A stretch of DNA of 7,182 nucleotides from Gemmatimonadota bacterium (lineage in GTDB: Bacteria > Gemmatimonadota > Gemmatimonadetes > Longimicrobiales > Longimicrobiaceae): the NCBI GenBank assembly GCA_019240375.1, contig JAFAYN010000309.1:1-7182 (forward strand), given 5' to 3'. Below the pieces are notes generated by a model. The model made no database searches, was not told the origin of the DNA, and saw nothing but the letters and a program-made list of their open reading frames with translations. This document shows, piece by piece, positions 6,010-7,182 of the stretch. The position numbers and the translations under genes are program-made. Within the stretch, counting starts at the first letter, position 1; every line of letters begins with the position of its first letter.

Positions 6010-6845
6010 TCCCGGCCAACGACTACGCATTCCTGCAGCAGCTCCTGCAGCGGCACAGCGGGCTTTCCCTTTCCGCGGGGAAGGAATACCTGATCGAGAG
6101 CCGGCTTTCTCCGGTGGCGGCTTCGCTCGGCTACGCCGACCTGGCGGCGCTGGTGAAGGCGCTGCGCGTCTCGCCCCGCTCCGCCGAGGTCAAGGCGGTG
6201 TGCGAGGCGATGACCACCAACGAGTCGCTCTTCTTCCGCGACGGCACCCCCTTCGAGGTGCTGCGCGAGCGGATCCTCCCCGAGCTGGCCCGCGCCCGCC
6301 AGCACTCCCGCCGGCTGCGGATCTGGTGCGCGGCGGCCTCCACCGGGCAGGAGCCGTACTCCGTCGCCATGACGGTGGCCGCGCACCCCCTGCTGGCGGG
6401 GTGGCAGGTGGAGATCGTCGGGACCGACTACTCGGCGGCGGCGCTCCAGCGCGCCCGCGAAGGGGTGTACAGCCACTTCGAGGTCCAGCGCGGCCTCCCC
6501 ATCCAGATGCTGATGAAGCACTTCGCCAAGGAGGGCGACGACTGGCGGATCAGCCCCGCGCTGCGCCGGTCGGTCACCTTCCGCGAGGCCAACCTGCTGG
6601 AAAGCTTCGTCCACTACGGGACCTTCGACCTGGTCCTGTGCCGCAACGTGCTGATCTACTTCGACCTGGAGACCAAGCGCGACGTCCTGGACCGGATGCG
6701 CCGCCACGTCGCCCCGGACGGGTACCTTTTCCTGGGCGGCTCCGAGACGGTGATCGGGGTGAGCGACGGGTTCGAGCGGGTCCCGGGGGCCCTCACCAGC
6801 GTGTACCGCCCGATCGCGGCGCAGTCGCTCTCCCGCGCCTCTTAG
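6006..6845 (+). CDS. cheR: CheR chemotaxis protein methyltransferase
   Basis: 279 residues, typical for a stand-alone CheR without TPR repeats. It transfers methyl from S-adenosylmethionine to receptor glutamates (EC 2.1.1.80), opposing CheB. The N-terminal helical domain (about 1-75) ends in TTNESLFFRD (70-79). The SAM-binding fold begins at about 104: WCAAASTGQEPYS (107-119) is motif I, Asp141 in GTDYS is the likely ribose contact, and CRNVLIYF (212-219) and FLGGSET (242-248) are conserved late motifs. The beta-subdomain region near 160-195 is short (FAKEGDDWRISP) and lacks the glycine-rich loop of enteric CheR that docks on receptor pentapeptides. The start overlaps the cheB stop as ATGA, with no Shine-Dalgarno: the preceding bases are CCTCCTC. 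The open frame runs further upstream, but family alignment supports this start. Confidence 0.95.
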   Translation: MIPANDYAFLQQLLQRHSGLSLSAGKEYLIESRLSPVAASLGYADLAALVKALRVSPRSAEVKAVCEAMTTNESLFFRDGTPFEVLRERILPELARARQHSRRLRIWCAAASTGQEPYSVAMTVAAHPLLAGWQVEIVGTDYSAAALQRAREGVYSHFEVQRGLPIQMLMKHFAKEGDDWRISPALRRSVTFREANLLESFVHYGTFDLVLCRNVLIYFDLETKRDVLDRMRRHVAPDGYLFLGGSETVIGVSDGFERVPGALTSVYRPIAAQSLSRAS

Positions 6846-6867
6846 CGGTCACGCGGGGTCGCTCCAC

Positions 6868-6901
6868 GCGGCGGCGCGTCCCCTTCGGGACACGCCGCCG
6901 C
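6868..6901. terminator. Long GC hairpin after cheR, possible terminator
   Basis: GCGGCGGCGCGTCCC (6868-6882) pairs with GGGACACGCCGCCGC (6887-6901) around a 4-base loop (CTTC). Fourteen of 15 positions pair; the exception is C6877 opposite A6892. It begins 22 bases after the cheR stop. No U-tract follows, so it may be a weak or Rho-assisted terminator, or a 3'-end stabilising structure. It probably marks the end of the cheY-cheB-cheR transcript. Confidence 0.5.
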
Positions 6902-7004
6902 ACGTCGTCTCCGCCGACTACATGGCCTGGCCCGGTTGGTTCGCAACGTGCAGTCAGCGACGGAGCCATCCGGCCCTCGTTCCTGTACGTCCCGCGCAGG
7001 CAGC

Positions 7005-7182
7005 ATGCACAACGATGTGTCAAAAGCGGTTCATGACCGCGATCGTCTCACCGCCCTAGTACGGACCCGGCTGCTCGACACCCTGCCGGAAGGTGTCTTC
7101 GACCGGCTCACACGCCTCGCGAGCCGGCTGCTGAACGCCCCGGTCGCCCTGGTCTCCCTGGTGGACCACGACCGGCAGTTCC
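7005..7182 (+). CDS. GAF-domain signalling protein, N-terminal part (partial)
   Basis: An ATG at 7005 opens a frame that runs to the window edge: 59 complete codons. After about 12 polar residues, LTALVRTRLLDTLPEGVFDR leads into LTRLASRLLNAPVALVSLVDHDRQF. This is the characteristic opening of GAF domains found at the N-terminus of sensor histidine kinases, diguanylate cyclases and phosphatases. The output domain is beyond the edge, so the function cannot be stated. A weak GCAGG lies 4 bases before the ATG. The first codons (TCA, AAA, GTT, CAT, CTA, GTA) are less GC-biased than in the che genes. It lies 159 bases after cheR, beyond a hairpin, so it may be a separate transcript. Confidence 0.75.
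   Translation, partial: MHNDVSKAVHDRDRLTALVRTRLLDTLPEGVFDRLTRLASRLLNAPVALVSLVDHDRQF

Noticed and set aside
1..7182. CRISPR arrays, tRNAs, insertion sequences, phage or defence genes
   Set aside because: I saw no spaced direct repeats, cloverleaf, transposase motif, terminal inverted repeats or integrase. All sizeable genes are explained by transport and chemotaxis families.

Overview
The window is very GC-rich (by eye about 70%), with short gaps between genes and strong G/C preference at third codon positions. The gene products are Gram-negative in type: an outer-membrane beta-barrel, a periplasmic solute-binding protein and a membrane chemoreceptor. The codon style and protein flavour suggest Gemmatimonadota (Longimicrobium-like) or perhaps a deltaproteobacterial-type lineage. 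No rRNA or other phylogenetic marker is present, so this is inference only.

Layout. (1) At 1-312 on the minus strand is the N-terminal third of a family-3 extracellular solute-binding protein, cut by the window edge. (2) A 254-base divergent region follows. It holds a good candidate sigma-28 (FliA-type) promoter facing right, a weak minus-strand promoter candidate, a perfect 9-bp inverted repeat in the leader and a strong Shine-Dalgarno. (3) At 567-4344 on the plus strand is a two-gene unit: an outer-membrane porin of the phosphate-selective O/P type with a ~160-residue Pro/Ala/Lys-rich arm, then, after 4 bases, a methyl-accepting chemotaxis protein with a dCache-type sensor and four HAMP-like units. 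(4) A near-perfect intrinsic terminator (4368-4411) ends that unit. (5) A second candidate sigma-28-like promoter precedes a tight cheY-cheB-cheR operon (4544-6845) in which both junctions are ATGA overlaps. (6) A 159-base gap with a long GC hairpin separates cheR from the start of a GAF-domain protein (7005 onward), cut by the right edge.

How it fits together. CheR would methylate and CheB would demethylate or deamidate receptors such as the MCP at 2089. CheY and the CheB receiver domain would take phosphate from a CheA that is not in this window, and CheW is also absent. The unusual part is the tight linkage of a porin gene to a chemoreceptor gene, next to a divergent periplasmic binding protein. 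A reasonable hypothesis is a locus that couples outer-membrane entry, periplasmic capture and chemotactic sensing of one nutrient class. Each protein belongs to a known family; the novelty, if any, is in the arrangement, the porin arm and the shared promoter type.
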